Source: a bacterium
GTDB lineage: Bacteria; Zixibacteria; MSB-5A5; GN15; FEB-12
DNA: 53,852 bases
NCBI GenBank assembly: GCA_030605565.1
Contig: JAUWIB010000087.1
Location: 1-53,852 of the forward strand
Direction of reading: 5' to 3'
Every line of letters starts with the position of its first letter. Positions within the stretch are counted from its first letter, which is position 1. Below the pieces are notes generated by a model that did no database searches, had not been told where the DNA came from, and was given only the letters and a program-made list of their open reading frames with translations. Position numbers and translations under genes: made by a program. Shown one piece after another: positions 24,361 to 33,612 of the stretch.

Positions 24361-25062
24361 CTATTCCAGCAGTTTCTGCACACGGGCGATGTCGCGTTGC
24401 GCGCGCTGATAGTCGTCGGGACGCCCCACATCCAACCAGTACCCGTCGTAACGGTAAGTGTTGACCGGCTCGTCTCGTTCGAGCAAGCTCAGCATCAACT
24501 CGTCGAAACCGAACGGTTTGTTCTCAGGTACGAACTTGAGGATCTCACGTGAAAATACATAGACTCCCATGGACACGGTCAGGTGATTGACAGGTTTCTC
24601 GGTAAACGAGGCGACCCTGCCGTCGGTCCCCACTTCAATCACGCCGTAGTCGACCATATCGCTTCTCTCGTGGATCGCTACTGTCAGATCGGTACCGCCA
24701 TCCAGATGGTGGCGAAACAGTTCAGCGAAATCCAGGTCGGTGAGGATGTCGCCGTTGACTACGAGGAACTGATCCGGCAGCGAACTCATTGCTTTGAGAG
24801 GACCGACCGTGGAAAGAGGCTTGCTCTCGTGCTCGTAGATAACCTCCAGCCAGATGCGTCCGCCGTCACCGATGGCCGCCATTATCAGGTGGGCCAGATG
24901 GTTCACGGCAAGGCGCACTTTAGTGACGCCACATCGCTGCAAGCGACGGAGCAGGATCTCGACGATCGGTCGGTCGCCGATGGTTACCAATGGCTTGGGA
25001 ATCTCCGCCGTCAGCGGTCGAAGGCGCGTACCCTGGCCGCCGGCCAGAACGATTGCTTCCAT
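24361..25062 (-). CDS. Sugar-nucleotide nucleotidyltransferase
   Basis: 233 residues. ATG 25062 gives MEAIVLAGGQGTRLRPLTAE, the diagnostic N-terminal nucleotide-binding loop of NTP_transferase enzymes, followed by IPKPLVTIGDRP, VVNGDILTDLDF (metal/nucleotide site) and the C-terminal GYWLDVGRPDDY. It transfers a nucleoside monophosphate to a sugar 1-phosphate; the sugar cannot be told from sequence. The SD is weak for this ATG; ATG 25080 six codons upstream is an alternative. It lies 109 bases downstream of the epimerase on the same strand, so the pair probably makes a surface sugar. Confidence 0.88.
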   Translation of the reverse strand: MEAIVLAGGQGTRLRPLTAEIPKPLVTIGDRPIVEILLRRLQRCGVTKVRLAVNHLAHLIMAAIGDGGRIWLEVIYEHESKPLSTVGPLKAMSSLPDQFLVVNGDILTDLDFAELFRHHLDGGTDLTVAIHERSDMVDYGVIEVGTDGRVASFTEKPVNHLTVSMGVYVFSREILKFVPENKPFGFDELMLSLLERDEPVNTYRYDGYWLDVGRPDDYQRAQRDIARVQKLLE

Positions 25063-25091
25063 TCTCAGGTTCTTCTCCATTTTCTCTGTCT

Positions 25092-25144
25092 GAGATTGCC
25101 GCGTTCGCCTACGGCACGAGTGCCTTCGGCAAACTCGCAATGAC
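25092..25144. repeat. Partial copy of dispersed repeat family 2
   Basis: gAGATTGCCgcgtTCGCCTaCGGCa and cggcaaaCTCGCAATGAC match the right half of the element at 30862-31010. It occupies the gap between epimerase and nucleotidyltransferase genes. Confidence 0.7.
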
Positions 25145-25171
25145 GGATTCCGGGGATTGTGAATAAGCTCA

Positions 25172-26164
25172 TCATGCGTTCCGGTATAGTCTGCTGTCGG
25201 GGTCAACGATGATCCCCGATCTGATCGCGCCGACAATCTCACGGATCCCATCGCTCACACTCCGGCTCAACTCAAATCCCAACTGTCGCAGCGCTTTGTC
25301 GAAGTTGACGCGGTAGTCGCGTGGGTCTTCATCGCGCTGTACGTAGACAACATTATCGTCACCGGCATCCAGTTCTCTGACGATCATGGCGACGAGACTC
25401 TCTTTTTGATAGTTCTCATCATTCGCGCCGATGTTGAAAGCCTGGCCCGTGACTTTCTCGGTCTCAGTTTCCAGGGCCGTAACACAGGCGGCCGCCAGGT
25501 CACGAGCGTGAGCGTACGGCCGCCAGAACTGCCGCCCGTATACTTCCAGTCGCCGCGATAAAGTCAACTCACGCGTGAACTCGTTGACGGTCAGGTCGAA
25601 CCGTGGACGCGGCGAGAGTCCATAGGCGGTGGCGAAACGGAGCACGGTCGGTGTAAAGTCAGCGCTGTGTGCCTTCAGAAGATACTCCTCAAACCCGACC
25701 TTGAGTTCGGCATAGAGCGACACCGGTCTCAACGGGGAAGTTTCATCGACAAAGGAATCATTGGTATCCATCCGGCCGTAGTTGCTGCAGGTAGAGGCAA
25801 AGACAAATCGTCTTACACCGCTTTGGATCGCGATGGAGCAGAGCATCTCAGCGGCGGTTTGATTCACCTCGCGCGCCAGATCCTGTTCCTTTCGACAGGC
25901 CGGGTCGCCCACGATCGCAGCCAGATGCACGATACTGTCAATACCACTGATGGCGGCGTGCACGTCTTCTTCCTTGCGAAGGTCGCCGTGCTGGAACTCA
26001 AACTGTGCGTGGGTCAGATACGACAGAAGTCCCTGGCCGCCGAAGGTCAGGTTGTCCAGGACCCGCACGCCGTATCCGTGATTCAGCAGCAGACCGACCA
26101 GGTGCGATCCGATATACCCGGCGCCGCCCGTGACCAGAACACTCCCCGGTTGCTTGAACATCAC
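25172..26164 (-). CDS. NAD-dependent sugar epimerase/dehydratase
   Basis: Extended short-chain dehydrogenase/reductase of 330 residues. The Rossmann motif GGAGYIG (13-19) binds NAD. The active site has ST in FASTCSNYG (about 124-130) and YAELK (Y151, K155). RPYAHARDLAAA is the usual downstream signature. It probably acts on a nucleotide sugar made by the neighbouring nucleotidyltransferase for a surface polysaccharide. Two adjacent ATGs open the frame; GGTGAG lies upstream. It is followed in the same direction by the nucleotidyltransferase and preceded by the TPR lipoprotein gene (64-base gap), so the three may share a transcript. Confidence 0.9.
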   Translation of the reverse strand: MMFKQPGSVLVTGGAGYIGSHLVGLLLNHGYGVRVLDNLTFGGQGLLSYLTHAQFEFQHGDLRKEEDVHAAISGIDSIVHLAAIVGDPACRKEQDLAREVNQTAAEMLCSIAIQSGVRRFVFASTCSNYGRMDTNDSFVDETSPLRPVSLYAELKVGFEEYLLKAHSADFTPTVLRFATAYGLSPRPRFDLTVNEFTRELTLSRRLEVYGRQFWRPYAHARDLAAACVTALETETEKVTGQAFNIGANDENYQKESLVAMIVRELDAGDDNVVYVQRDEDPRDYRVNFDKALRQLGFELSRSVSDGIREIVGAIRSGIIVDPDSRLYRNA

Positions 26165-26228
26165 TCACCATCCGCGCGGCGGCGCCACGCAGCATTTCCC
26201 ACCTGCTGGACGTACCTCAGGCTATCAA

Positions 26229-28406
26229 TCACAGTTTGGCCAGCGCCTCCTGGGCCTGTTCGAGTTGGTCGCCGGCCAGACCCAGGGCGACGGACTTCCG
26301 AAGGTTCTCTCTCGCATCGGGATTGTCTTCCATATAATTAGTCATTCCGATCCAGAAATGCGGTTCGGCCCGATAAGGGAAAGATCGGGATGCTTTGGTA
26401 GCTTCGCCCAGCGACAAGTCATAACGCTCCGCCTGGAAATAGACGTAGCAAAGATTCATCCATACGTCGAGATCACCCATGCCGTCGAAAACAGCCTCGC
26501 GGGCGATATTGCTGGCCCGGTCAAGGTCAATCTTATCAGAGGCAAGCAGTTTCGAATAGTATACGTTGTTGGCGACATTATCGCGATCGCGCCTGTGGTT
26601 CTCCTCAAACATGTCGAAGGCCTCACCCCGGTGATCCAATCCGTGCATAGCCCAGGCTTTGACGGCTTGAACGGTAACGTTGTCAGGGTCGATAGCCAGG
26701 GACTGTTCGGTTAGATCAAGTCCGTTTTGGTACCGCCCACGCTCACACTCCCAGATGGCCGCGAGCCCCAAGGCATCGGCGTTGAAAGTGCTTGCCCTGA
26801 GCATATCGATAATCGGATCGACCCGATCAAGTTCCCCACGTCTTTTCATGATATCGAGATACTCCCCGATCGCCGTCAGGTCTCCGCTGATCAGTCTTGA
26901 CCCGCTCATCAGCATCGTCTGAGCTTCATCAAGACGATTGTTTTCAGCCAGCACCAAAGCCTCAAGCAGTCTGATGGCCGGGTAGAGTTCTGAGAAATGA
27001 GGGTATTGCTCAAAAAGATCCAATGCCTCTGTGCATAGCCGACGCGCTCGCTGCATCGCCACATAGTTCTCAAAAGCCGGCCGATACCAGCGGTTCAATT
27101 CCAGGGCTCGGGTGTAAAGTCGCTCGGCCTGGTCGTATTTCCTTATGATCGGCCGGGCGTTCACGTCGGCAATCCCGGTAAGCCAATCCGGCTGAGAACG
27201 ATGGTATTCCTCCAGCAGGGTTATGAACTCCTTATAGCCATCGAAATCCCCGATCTTGTGCATCAGATGCGCAATGCGGAGTTTGACCTGCAGTGCATTG
27301 GCGTATTCGGCCGACAATTCCCGCAACAAATCCATATTCTCTGCACCCGAGATTACTTCGGGGCTGTTAGCCTGCAAGGTGTAAACCATGTAGTCACAAA
27401 ACTCGGGGAGATACCCCTCCTTCTTCAGGCGCAGTTGTAATATGCCCATGTCGGCGCCGGCCGATAGAAAGTCGGAGCTCTCGGCACGAGCCAGAATATC
27501 AAGGGACACCGACATGACTGAAGCATCGGTCAGTCTCCGGTAATCGGAGGAGGCTCCCTTGGCCTTGGAATGCTCGCCGGTGGCGCGATAGTAGTGCAGC
27601 CACATGCCCGTTCGCACCACTTCGCCGCCGTCAGCAGCTTCGATACGAGCTATCGCTTGCCGGGCCTCAAAGAAGTATCTGACCCTGATGCAGCGGAAAA
27701 AGTGATCCAGCAGAAGGTCGTGGTCGGCGGGTCGGCTTTCCAGGGCGCGACGGCCGAAAGATATCGCCGAATCAATCAGACCGACAGTCTCGTACAGATC
27801 GGCTGCACCCATCAGGAAATCCACGGACTCTTGAGGGTCGGCCATCACTCGCTCACGATGGCTTCGAGCCGAATCGATTTCGTTGCGGAGATAGAGAACC
27901 CGGGCCACCATGAGATCACTAACGGCCGATGAGGCGCCCAACTTCTCGGCCTTTATGATTTCCCGCGCGGCGCCACGGTACTGCCCGAGTCCGATCATGG
28001 CCCGGGCCAGCAACAACCGTGCTTCGGGGTCGGCAGGCCGTTGCTGAGCGTTGTCTGAGGCCGCTCGCGTTGCGATTGTATACTCTCCCAAGCGTGAAAA
28101 GGCCCGACAGATTCCCTCAAGAGCAGGCCCAAAGGCGGGGTCAACAGTCCCAACCAGCATATACTCGTGCACCGCGTCCTGGTAGCTAAGTTGACGCTCG
28201 TGAATCAGGCCGGTACAATACGGAATAAAGGGGCTGGCCGGATCCAGTTCGCCCATTTCGTCGATGGTGACCCTGGCCTTTTCAAACTGGTAACGGTCTA
28301 TCTGTTCCTCGGCGGTGGCGTATAGCGACTGCATTTTCTGTTGGGGTGTCTGGCTGCATGCTGCGACCAGGGCGACAATCAAGCTTAAGATCAGAGTTTT
28401 TCTCAT
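26229..28406 (-). CDS. TPR-repeat outer-membrane lipoprotein
   Basis: 725 residues. The N-terminus MRKTLILSLIVALVAACSQT is a lipoprotein signal with lipobox VAAC, so the mature protein starts at C17. The rest is helical with many tetratricopeptide-like pairs (for example AEERLYTRALELNRWYRP-type and YQNGLDLTEQSLAIDPDNVT). No catalytic motif is visible. Such proteins usually act as scaffolds in envelope assembly or polysaccharide export. It is transcribed away from lptB and upstream of two sugar-nucleotide genes, which makes a role with surface polysaccharide reasonable but unproven. Confidence 0.85.
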   Translation of the reverse strand: MRKTLILSLIVALVAACSQTPQQKMQSLYATAEEQIDRYQFEKARVTIDEMGELDPASPFIPYCTGLIHERQLSYQDAVHEYMLVGTVDPAFGPALEGICRAFSRLGEYTIATRAASDNAQQRPADPEARLLLARAMIGLGQYRGAAREIIKAEKLGASSAVSDLMVARVLYLRNEIDSARSHRERVMADPQESVDFLMGAADLYETVGLIDSAISFGRRALESRPADHDLLLDHFFRCIRVRYFFEARQAIARIEAADGGEVVRTGMWLHYYRATGEHSKAKGASSDYRRLTDASVMSVSLDILARAESSDFLSAGADMGILQLRLKKEGYLPEFCDYMVYTLQANSPEVISGAENMDLLRELSAEYANALQVKLRIAHLMHKIGDFDGYKEFITLLEEYHRSQPDWLTGIADVNARPIIRKYDQAERLYTRALELNRWYRPAFENYVAMQRARRLCTEALDLFEQYPHFSELYPAIRLLEALVLAENNRLDEAQTMLMSGSRLISGDLTAIGEYLDIMKRRGELDRVDPIIDMLRASTFNADALGLAAIWECERGRYQNGLDLTEQSLAIDPDNVTVQAVKAWAMHGLDHRGEAFDMFEENHRRDRDNVANNVYYSKLLASDKIDLDRASNIAREAVFDGMGDLDVWMNLCYVYFQAERYDLSLGEATKASRSFPYRAEPHFWIGMTNYMEDNPDARENLRKSVALGLAGDQLEQAQEALAKL

Positions 28407-28589
28407 ATGTTAGCATCCTTTTCGACTACTGAAGCAAGTCCTTAACTCATTTCGGTTATTGAAGTTAATACTTTTATACCGACGAGCAAGCCATTATTTC
28501 CCACTATCGGAAGAGTTGGGCCACAGCAAAAACTGTGCTTGCCCGAGAAAATTGTTTGGTTCCAGCGTTTGTTGCTGTTATATTCGGGT

Positions 28590-29315
28590 ATGGACACATT
28601 GACTTCGGACAGGTTGGTTAAATACTACCGAAAACGGGCTGTCGTCGACGAGGTCACGATGAACATCGAGCCCGGAGAGGTAGTGGGGTTGCTTGGACCC
28701 AACGGCGCCGGAAAGACGACTACGTTCTATATGATCATCGGCTTTGTTCGTCCTGATAAGGGGAAGGTGTTCCTGGGTGACCGCAACATCAGTCGTCTTG
28801 CTATGTACAAGCGGGCCGCCGCCGGGATCGGGTATCTCGCCCAGGAGGCTTCGGTATTTCGCAAGATGACGGTCGAGGACAACATCATGTCTATTCTGCA
28901 GTTTCGGAAAATGAGTCGCAAGCAACGCAAGCAGAGACTACAGGAACTTCTGGAGGAGTTGGATCTGATAGACCTCAGAAAGAACATGGCTTATACTCTG
29001 AGCGGTGGCGAGCGTCGCCGGGTCGAGATTACCCGCGCCCTTGTTAACGAGCCGAAATTCATGCTGCTGGACGAACCGTTCGCCGGTATCGATCCAATTG
29101 CGGTAGAGGATATTCAGAAGATAATCAAGCGCCTGATTGCCAAGAAGCTCGGGGTTCTGATTACCGATCACAACGTTCGCGAAACCCTCTCGATCTGCGA
29201 TCGTGCCTATATCATGTGTGACGGCAAGATTCTCAAATCGGGTACGTCGGAGTTTCTGGCCAATGACGCCGAGGCGCGCAAAATCTACCTTGGAGAAAAA
29301 TTCCGGTTGAATTGA
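28590..29315 (+). CDS. lptB: LptB, ATPase of the lipopolysaccharide transporter
   Basis: ABC ATPase that powers LptFG extraction of lipopolysaccharide from the inner membrane. 241 residues from ATG 28590 ([20 protein letters not shown]). Walker [12 protein letters not shown]-loop [17 protein letters not shown], signature [11 protein letters not shown], Walker [13 protein letters not shown] and the [12 protein letters not shown]-loop are all as in LptB. Its place directly before rpoN and hpf is the usual locus and supports the name. There is no clear ribosome site before the ATG, and a TATATT box lies only 5 bases upstream (see findings). Confidence 0.93.
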   Translation: MDTLTSDRLVKYYRKRAVVDEVTMNIEPGEVVGLLGPNGAGKTTTFYMIIGFVRPDKGKVFLGDRNISRLAMYKRAAAGIGYLAQEASVFRKMTVEDNIMSILQFRKMSRKQRKQRLQELLEELDLIDLRKNMAYTLSGGERRRVEITRALVNEPKFMLLDEPFAGIDPIAVEDIQKIIKRLIAKKLGVLITDHNVRETLSICDRAYIMCDGKILKSGTSEFLANDAEARKIYLGEKFRLN

Positions 29316-29456
29316 CGGTGGAAAGAGGATGTCTGATTACTGAACGATTTGGGCTGGTGGTATAAATCATGAGAGCTTGGCTTCCGACATTACTACAAAG
29401 GCGCTTTCTGCGCTGGTAAAGGCGGAAGAATGAATATGCGGATAACAGGTTAAACG

Positions 29457-30860
29457 ATGAAACTGGAACTTCGATTAGGTCTCAGGCAGATACTCGCTCC
29501 GCAACTTATCCAGTCTCTGAAGATGCTTCAGATGCCGGCGCTCAAGCTGGAGCAGACGATCCGTCATGAGTTGGCTACCAACCCCCTCCTGGAGGAAGTC
29601 GAAGAACTCGAGGCCGAGGAACAGCTTGATCTTGACAAAGAGTCGGAGTTCGATGTTGCGGCCGACGACAAGAAGGAAAGTGATGACAGTGTCGATTGGG
29701 ATCAGTTCTTCGCCGACGAAGATGAGGGCTACAAAGTCAACCTGCCGTGCGAGGAAAAGGAGGAGCGCTTTGAAGGTCCCGCCGCCCAACAGGAGAGCCT
29801 GTTCACTCATCTGAGCGACCAGTTGGCCATGCTGAAGTTATCGGAGGAGGAGCATCTGATAGCCGAGTACGTCATCGGGAATATCGCTCCCGACGGCTAT
29901 CTGACAATAAGCGTGGCTGAAATGGCCGCCGAGTTGGAGCTGGAGGAATCCAAGATCGCGGAAGTGCTTGCTCTCGTCCAGCGATTCGACCCCACCGGTG
30001 TAGCGGCGCGCGATCTTCGGGAATCACTCATGATTCAGATGCGGGACAAGGGTATGGAGGGTTGCCTGGCCTGGCGAATCGTGGATGAACATATCAACGA
30101 ACTCGATCGCAAGTCGATCCTTCAGGTGGCTCGGCTGGTGGGTGTCCCGGTAGAAAGGGCGCAGCAGGCGATGGAAGTGATTAAGAGTCTCTCGCCGACC
30201 CCGGCCCATGGTCGATTCGATTCCGGTGCTATGCCGGTGATTCCGGATTTGATGGTAGAGCGCTTCGATGACAAGTACCTGGTCATGCACAATGATGATT
30301 ATGTCCCGAGGTTGCGCATAAACGCCAGTTACCGCAATCTTATCCGACGAGGCAACGAGACACCCAAGGACACCAAGCAGTATATCAGGCAAAAACTGGA
30401 ACAGGCGCGATGGATGATGAATGCCATTCAGCAGCGCCGGTCCACCATGATTCGGGTTATGGAAGCCATTATTGAACGGCAGGCTGAGTTTTTCGAGAAA
30501 GGTCCGGCTTTCCTGAATCCGCTCATCATGGAGGAAATCGCCCAGGCCGTGGAAATGAACGTGGCCACGATCAGTCGGGTTTCGTCGGGCAAGTATGTGC
30601 AGACGCCGTTCGGCGTAAAAGAGATAAAGTACTTCTTCAATTCAGGGATCGCCAAGGCCGATGGCTCGGATATGTCGAAACGTTCGGTCAAACAGCGTAT
30701 CGAGGAGATCATCAAGAGCGAAGCCTTCGATAAGCCGTTTTCCGATCAGGAGGTATTCCGCCGACTAAATGACGAAGGGATCCGACTGGCCCGACGAACT
30801 GTCACCAAGTACCGCGAAGAGTTGAAAATACCGTCAGCCCGTCTTCGCAAGAGGGTTTAG
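29457..30860 (+). CDS. rpoN: RNA polymerase sigma-54 factor
   Basis: 467 residues. Region I is Q- and L-rich (LRLGLRQILAPQLIQSLKML), region II acidic, and the core-binding domain runs from about 110. The C-terminal RpoN box is ARRTVTKYREELKIPS, which reads the -24 GG. It recognises GG-N10-GC promoters such as the one at 9627-9647 and needs an activator such as that at 8149-9477. lptB lies 141 bases upstream and hpf downstream, the standard order. The frame is full length and intact. Confidence 0.97.
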   Translation: MKLELRLGLRQILAPQLIQSLKMLQMPALKLEQTIRHELATNPLLEEVEELEAEEQLDLDKESEFDVAADDKKESDDSVDWDQFFADEDEGYKVNLPCEEKEERFEGPAAQQESLFTHLSDQLAMLKLSEEEHLIAEYVIGNIAPDGYLTISVAEMAAELELEESKIAEVLALVQRFDPTGVAARDLRESLMIQMRDKGMEGCLAWRIVDEHINELDRKSILQVARLVGVPVERAQQAMEVIKSLSPTPAHGRFDSGAMPVIPDLMVERFDDKYLVMHNDDYVPRLRINASYRNLIRRGNETPKDTKQYIRQKLEQARWMMNAIQQRRSTMIRVMEAIIERQAEFFEKGPAFLNPLIMEEIAQAVEMNVATISRVSSGKYVQTPFGVKEIKYFFNSGIAKADGSDMSKRSVKQRIEEIIKSEAFDKPFSDQEVFRRLNDEGIRLARRTVTKYREELKIPSARLRKRV

Positions 30861-31419
30861 TAGGTTGTTGAAAGAGTCCCAACTGATGTCATTGCGAGCG
30901 ACCAAAGGGAGCGCGGCAATCTCCAATTGTTATGGGGCGGCCACTTAGAGATTGCCACGGTCGCCTGCGGCAACCTCGCAATGACGGTTGCAGCGTTTTT
31001 CAACAGCCTGTTAGTAACGGGACGCTGAATTGCCGAAGGGCGGGAGTTTTTTCGAGGCGCCCAAAGAGTGCGCGACGACCTTAGAAGTTCACACAACGAA
31101 AAACCGCATGTGAGTACAACCGTAGTCGGTTGCTTTTCGTATAAAATAGTAGTAGCGGTTACACTTTTGTTTCGCCATAATACAAGAGAGGATGGTGTTT
31201 GCGTAGGCAACCTTCGGCGGAGTAGCCGGGTAGGGCTATAGGATTCAGTTTCGATCAAAGTAGTGGAGTTCGATATCTTGAATATCTGCCTTAGGATAGT
31301 GGTATAACAAAGAAAGCACCTTTTCATGGGAAGAACAGACAGTCGGTCGTTTTGGGCAGCGACGCTGTCATTTCGATAAACCTTTATATGGATTTCGCCA
31401 GGAAAGGAGAAATTCAGCC
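30861..31419. other. Intergenic region between rpoN and hpf
   Basis: It holds the repeat element 30862-31010 and then about 400 bases without a supported gene. A possibly structured stretch lies at 31185-31265 (with TAGCC-gggtag-GGCTA). An AAAGGAG ribosome site precedes the hpf ATG. Confidence 0.55.
30862..31010. repeat. Full copy of dispersed repeat family 2 (MITE-like)
   Basis: Outer arms AGGTTGTTGAAA (30862-30873) and TTTCAACAGCCT (30998-31009) are inverted repeats with 11 of 12 matching. Inside, GTCATTGCGAG and CTCGCAATGAC form a second nested pair. It has no coding content. Partial copies lie at 14652-14681 and 25092-25144, and a left-arm match at about 41553-41587. Confidence 0.75.
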
Positions 31420-31779
31420 ATGCAAAAAACGATCACTGCTCGCCATTTTGACCTCACCAATGAGATGCGAGAACGAGCCGAGACCGAGGTGGAAGGCCTG
31501 ACTCGTTACTTTGAGAATATCATCTCGGCCGACTTGGTTCTGGACACCGAGCGTCACGTGCACAAGGCTGAGCTAAGGGTAAAGGTTTACAACCAGAGTT
31601 TGAGCGGCACCGGTGAAACCGATGACATGTACAACTCGATTTCCGTAGCGGTTGACAAGGTCAAGGGTCAATTGAAAAAGTACAAGGGGAAGCTGAGGGA
31701 CAGGCGGCCGGATGAAATCAGTGAGGTTGTCGATAAACTGACTCGTCCCGCCACTGATGTCGATGAGGTCGACCAGTAG
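31420..31779 (+). CDS. hpf: Ribosome hibernation-promoting factor (short HPF/RaiA)
   Basis: Binds the 30S decoding site of idle ribosomes and stabilises them. 119 residues; MQKTITARHFDLTNEMRERA is the family's first strand and helix. The basic helix VKGQLKKYKGKLRDRR is the rRNA-contacting part. The length shows the short form without the long dimerising C-terminal domain. An AAAGGAG ribosome site lies 9 bases before ATG. It is followed by a strong terminator. Its long upstream region suggests its own promoter as well as read-through from rpoN. Confidence 0.95.
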   Translation: MQKTITARHFDLTNEMRERAETEVEGLTRYFENIISADLVLDTERHVHKAELRVKVYNQSLSGTGETDDMYNSISVAVDKVKGQLKKYKGKLRDRRPDEISEVVDKLTRPATDVDEVDQ

Positions 31780-31805
31780 TCGAATCTGGCAATATAGCTC
31801 TTGAC

Positions 31806-31834
31806 GCCCGTCCGGCGCCGGACGGGCTTTTTTT
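31806..31834 (+). terminator. Intrinsic terminator after hpf
   Basis: GCCCGTCCGGC pairs with GCCGGACGGGC (31806-31827), followed by seven T. Confidence 0.93.
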
Positions 31835-31914
31835 GTGGTGTATTTTGCAGCACCTTGTTTTTTTTCTGTCGGCTTAACCGACCCCTTCAGGAGCGCGGCG
31901 GCGCAGGCCGCTCG

Positions 31915-32880
31915 TTAACCCTTCTGTGTCCGATGGTACTGCGACAGCAACTCCAGGTTCATCCCCCCTTCGAAATTCAGCCGGTCAACCAATTGGCCTG
32001 GACTGGCAGTATCTATCTCCAGAGGCAGGAACTCATAGTCATCGAATTCTCGCTTTTCCGGATCAAGCCTTTCCAGCCGGGCGGTCAGCTCGGTTGGCGT
32101 GAGGTGCGTCAGTATCGCCCCAAACAGTTGGGGTCGTTCACCGCGGAATATCTCGCGGGTGTAGGCCAGGGGGATGTACGTATACTCGGAAGAGGATAGC
32201 CCCAGTTCCTCGGACGCTTCGGCGGCGATGGAAACTCGCATCACATCCAGCAGATTGTCCCGCTCGACCACGTACTCCACCGATCCCGCCACCGAGGGGC
32301 CGAACGATGCTTCCAACGAGGCCAGGTGGGCTGCTCGATGCACCATCAGCAACTCACGGCTCTCCGCCGACTCAACTATAACCCAGGCCGACACGCCCAG
32401 ACAGATGGCCAGCGGGTTGTCCCTGACCTCATGCGATTTGGTTCTCGACGAGTAGTACTCGCGAAGGTTGCCGCCCCAATCAGCAAACAGAGGATGCCGG
32501 TAATCAAGAGCGAAGCAACTCCCTGCCTGCAAACCGTAGTGACAGGGTTGAACCGTCAAGCTCCTGTTCGGTCCGGCCAGATTCGCTTCCACCAGCTTCA
32601 TGACGGGGGGACCGGCATACAGCCGACCCTCGGCCGTCATGCGCTCCTGGATCTCCACCGCAAACCGGGCAATACGATCGTCGGTGAATTCGAATGGTTC
32701 AGCCTGATATGTGATTGCGATTTCGGCCGGATCCACAGCTTCGGCTCCAAAGAACCGGATTATATCGAAGTACCCGAAGTCACGGTTGACCTGCCGCTTT
32801 GATATCTCAGGCGAACCCCCAAAGCGCTCAAAGTACTCAGCTACCAGTAACCGGAACCGGTTGTAGTCAAGGTACATCAT
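31915..32880 (-). CDS. Nudix-like hydrolase of unknown substrate
   Basis: 321 residues. The middle carries SIAAEASEELGL, close to the Nudix box core REUXEEXGU but with Ala for Arg; the preceding GSVEYV and following PLAYTREIFRGE fit the fold. The metal-binding acidic residues remain, so hydrolysis of a nucleoside-diphosphate-linked substrate is possible, though the lost Arg weakens the call. Adjacent ATGs open the frame (MMYLDYN), overlapping the TGA of an EamA transporter remnant upstream. The two were therefore once translationally coupled, which suggests that the protein worked with a transported metabolite. It converges on hpf. Confidence 0.65.
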   Translation of the reverse strand: MMYLDYNRFRLLVAEYFERFGGSPEISKRQVNRDFGYFDIIRFFGAEAVDPAEIAITYQAEPFEFTDDRIARFAVEIQERMTAEGRLYAGPPVMKLVEANLAGPNRSLTVQPCHYGLQAGSCFALDYRHPLFADWGGNLREYYSSRTKSHEVRDNPLAICLGVSAWVIVESAESRELLMVHRAAHLASLEASFGPSVAGSVEYVVERDNLLDVMRVSIAAEASEELGLSSSEYTYIPLAYTREIFRGERPQLFGAILTHLTPTELTARLERLDPEKREFDDYEFLPLEIDTASPGQLVDRLNFEGGMNLELLSQYHRTQKG

Positions 32881-33108
32881 CAGCTTAGAAAGAGAATAGC
32901 TACTCCGGCGACAGCGACTATGGCGCCTCGGAGCAACACTTTCTCCCTATAATAAAGTACGATCAGCATAGAGTCCCACTGCAATCAGGAGTCTGATGAC
33001 GTTGACTCGAAACGAGCCGATAGATTTGCCGGCTTCGGCAAAGAAAATCGACGTCACAGCCCACAAAAAGGCCACCGACAGGCCGGCGATTTCACCGATG
33101 TACTCCAT
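32880..33108 (-). pseudogene. EamA/DMT-family transporter with its middle deleted
   Basis: From ATG 33108 the minus strand reads MEYIGEIAGLSVAFLWAVTS, then IFFAEAGKSIGSFRVNVIRL, a typical EamA first helix, and hits TAG after 53 codons. One base out of frame, just downstream, it reads YYREKVLLRGAIVAVAGVAI, then LFLS and TGA (32882-32880), the family's last helix. Intact EamA proteins have about 280-300 residues and ten helices, so some 200 residues between the ends are gone, with a frameshift at the join. The stop overlaps the start of the Nudix-like gene. Confidence 0.75.
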
Positions 33109-33612
33109 CTACCCAATATACGCCGAGTCGTCGGATATTCCAATCAGTTGCCATCGGGGTCGGCAACCCCGGTCAGTGATTGTTACCGCACCTGCATACA
33201 ATGACTCCGAGTGCATCGTGTGCAACTAAGCAACAACGGCCTAATCAGCATCTGGGCAACACGTTATCAGACGTCAAAATCAAAGGTGGAGTGGCACGTT
33301 TGTTGTGCTAAAGCAGGGAGCTATGGCTTTTGGAATCAACATACTGGACCGGTTGGAGTGCCCATCCAGACCCGAACGGCCCCCCGCACGAGCCGCCCTT
33401 GGCAGAACCACGCGTCGATCTGGACGCCGCAGTGTTGGCAGATATTCGCGGATCGGCGCTGCCAATCAGCCTGGCAACTGCGCCCATTTTCACATCGGTG
33501 ACAGAGTCGGTCGGGGACGACCCACCCGCAAGCGCTCAAAAGCAACCCGCTCCACATGGGCTGACCTAACCGACTCACCGGGAGCCTGAACCAACCCCTT
33601 CGGACCCTAAAC
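33109..33612. other. Region upstream of the TonB-dependent receptor gene, no clear gene
   Basis: About 500 bases. Open frames exist on both strands because of GC-rich sequence. One minus-strand frame has CxxC pairs (LCHRC near 33490, ICQHCG near 33435) reminiscent of a decayed zinc-ribbon protein, but without a convincing start or continuation. No promoter stands out. Confidence 0.45.

Noticed and set aside
30857-31327. 156-codon minus-strand frame between rpoN and hpf
   Set aside because: It crosses the family 2 repeat and the end of rpoN; no ribosome site and low-complexity Arg/Thr/Leu content.
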